A stretch of 13,079 bases of DNA from an uncultured Alphaproteobacteria bacterium (GTDB taxonomy: Bacteria > Pseudomonadota > Alphaproteobacteria > Micavibrionales > Micavibrionaceae): NCBI GenBank assembly GCA_946480475.1, contig CAMLJM010000048.1, positions 1 through 13,079 of the forward strand, read 5' to 3'. The notes under the pieces were generated by a model. The model worked only from the letters and a program-made list of their open reading frames with translations, had not been told where the DNA came from and did not search any database. Positions 13,065-13,079 of the stretch are shown here, in pieces. Position 1 is the first letter of the stretch. Every line of letters begins with the position of its first letter. The position numbers and the translations under genes were made by a program.

Positions 13065-13079
13065 ATGCCCACAGAACTC
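13065..13079 (+). CDS. Possible start of a downstream gene (cut by window edge)
   Basis: An ATG at 13065 with AGAGG eight bases upstream opens a frame reading MPTEL to the window end. Only five codons are visible, so no product can be suggested. It lies 53 bases after the CDPS-like stop and could belong to the same transcript. Confidence 0.3.

Overview
The window looks like chromosomal DNA of an alphaproteobacterium of moderate GC. The basis is the type of mnmC/mnmD start, the M3 oligopeptidases, and short XRE regulators in the style common in that class. I cannot name the genus. There are no rRNA or tRNA genes, CRISPR arrays, transposases or recognisable phage structural genes.

Left part (1-7843). 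The truncated start of an MnmC/MnmD-type tRNA-modification methyltransferase reads leftward off the edge (1-382). A rightward peptidase block diverges from it: a divergent M3 metallopeptidase (520-2697), a secreted beta-rich protein with a signal peptide (2747-3514), and two closely related oligopeptidase A-like M3 enzymes (3576-5648 and 5768-7843). The last two are separated by a strong intrinsic terminator and a good sigma70-type promoter. A protein-kinase-fold gene (7830-8651, minus strand) meets the third peptidase tail to tail with a 14-base overlap.

Middle (8652-9048). This non-coding stretch holds nested inverted repeats and, on the minus strand, a hairpin followed by seven T residues. 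It reads as a small RNA or an attenuating leader in front of the kinase-fold gene.

Right part (9049-13011), the most unusual region. Two paralogous regulators (XRE helix-turn-helix plus a C-terminal sensor-like domain) each overlap a downstream enzyme gene by the same ATGA junction. The first is coupled to a class I SAM methyltransferase, the second to a protein that aligns with the tRNA-dependent cyclodipeptide synthase (CDPS) family. Between the two pairs lie two leftward genes that are paralogs of each other and belong to a small helical family I do not recognise. Promoter regions of both halves share an element (GTTTTATG/CATAAAAC).

The inferred picture is a duplicated regulator-enzyme module. 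It could be a small cyclodipeptide-type pathway: a CDPS-like enzyme uses aminoacyl-tRNA, a methyltransferase may tailor the product, and the paired regulators may sense a related ligand. The CDPS-like protein keeps the nucleophilic Ser and the catalytic Glu but has Leu where the family has a catalytic Tyr, so altered or lost activity is possible.
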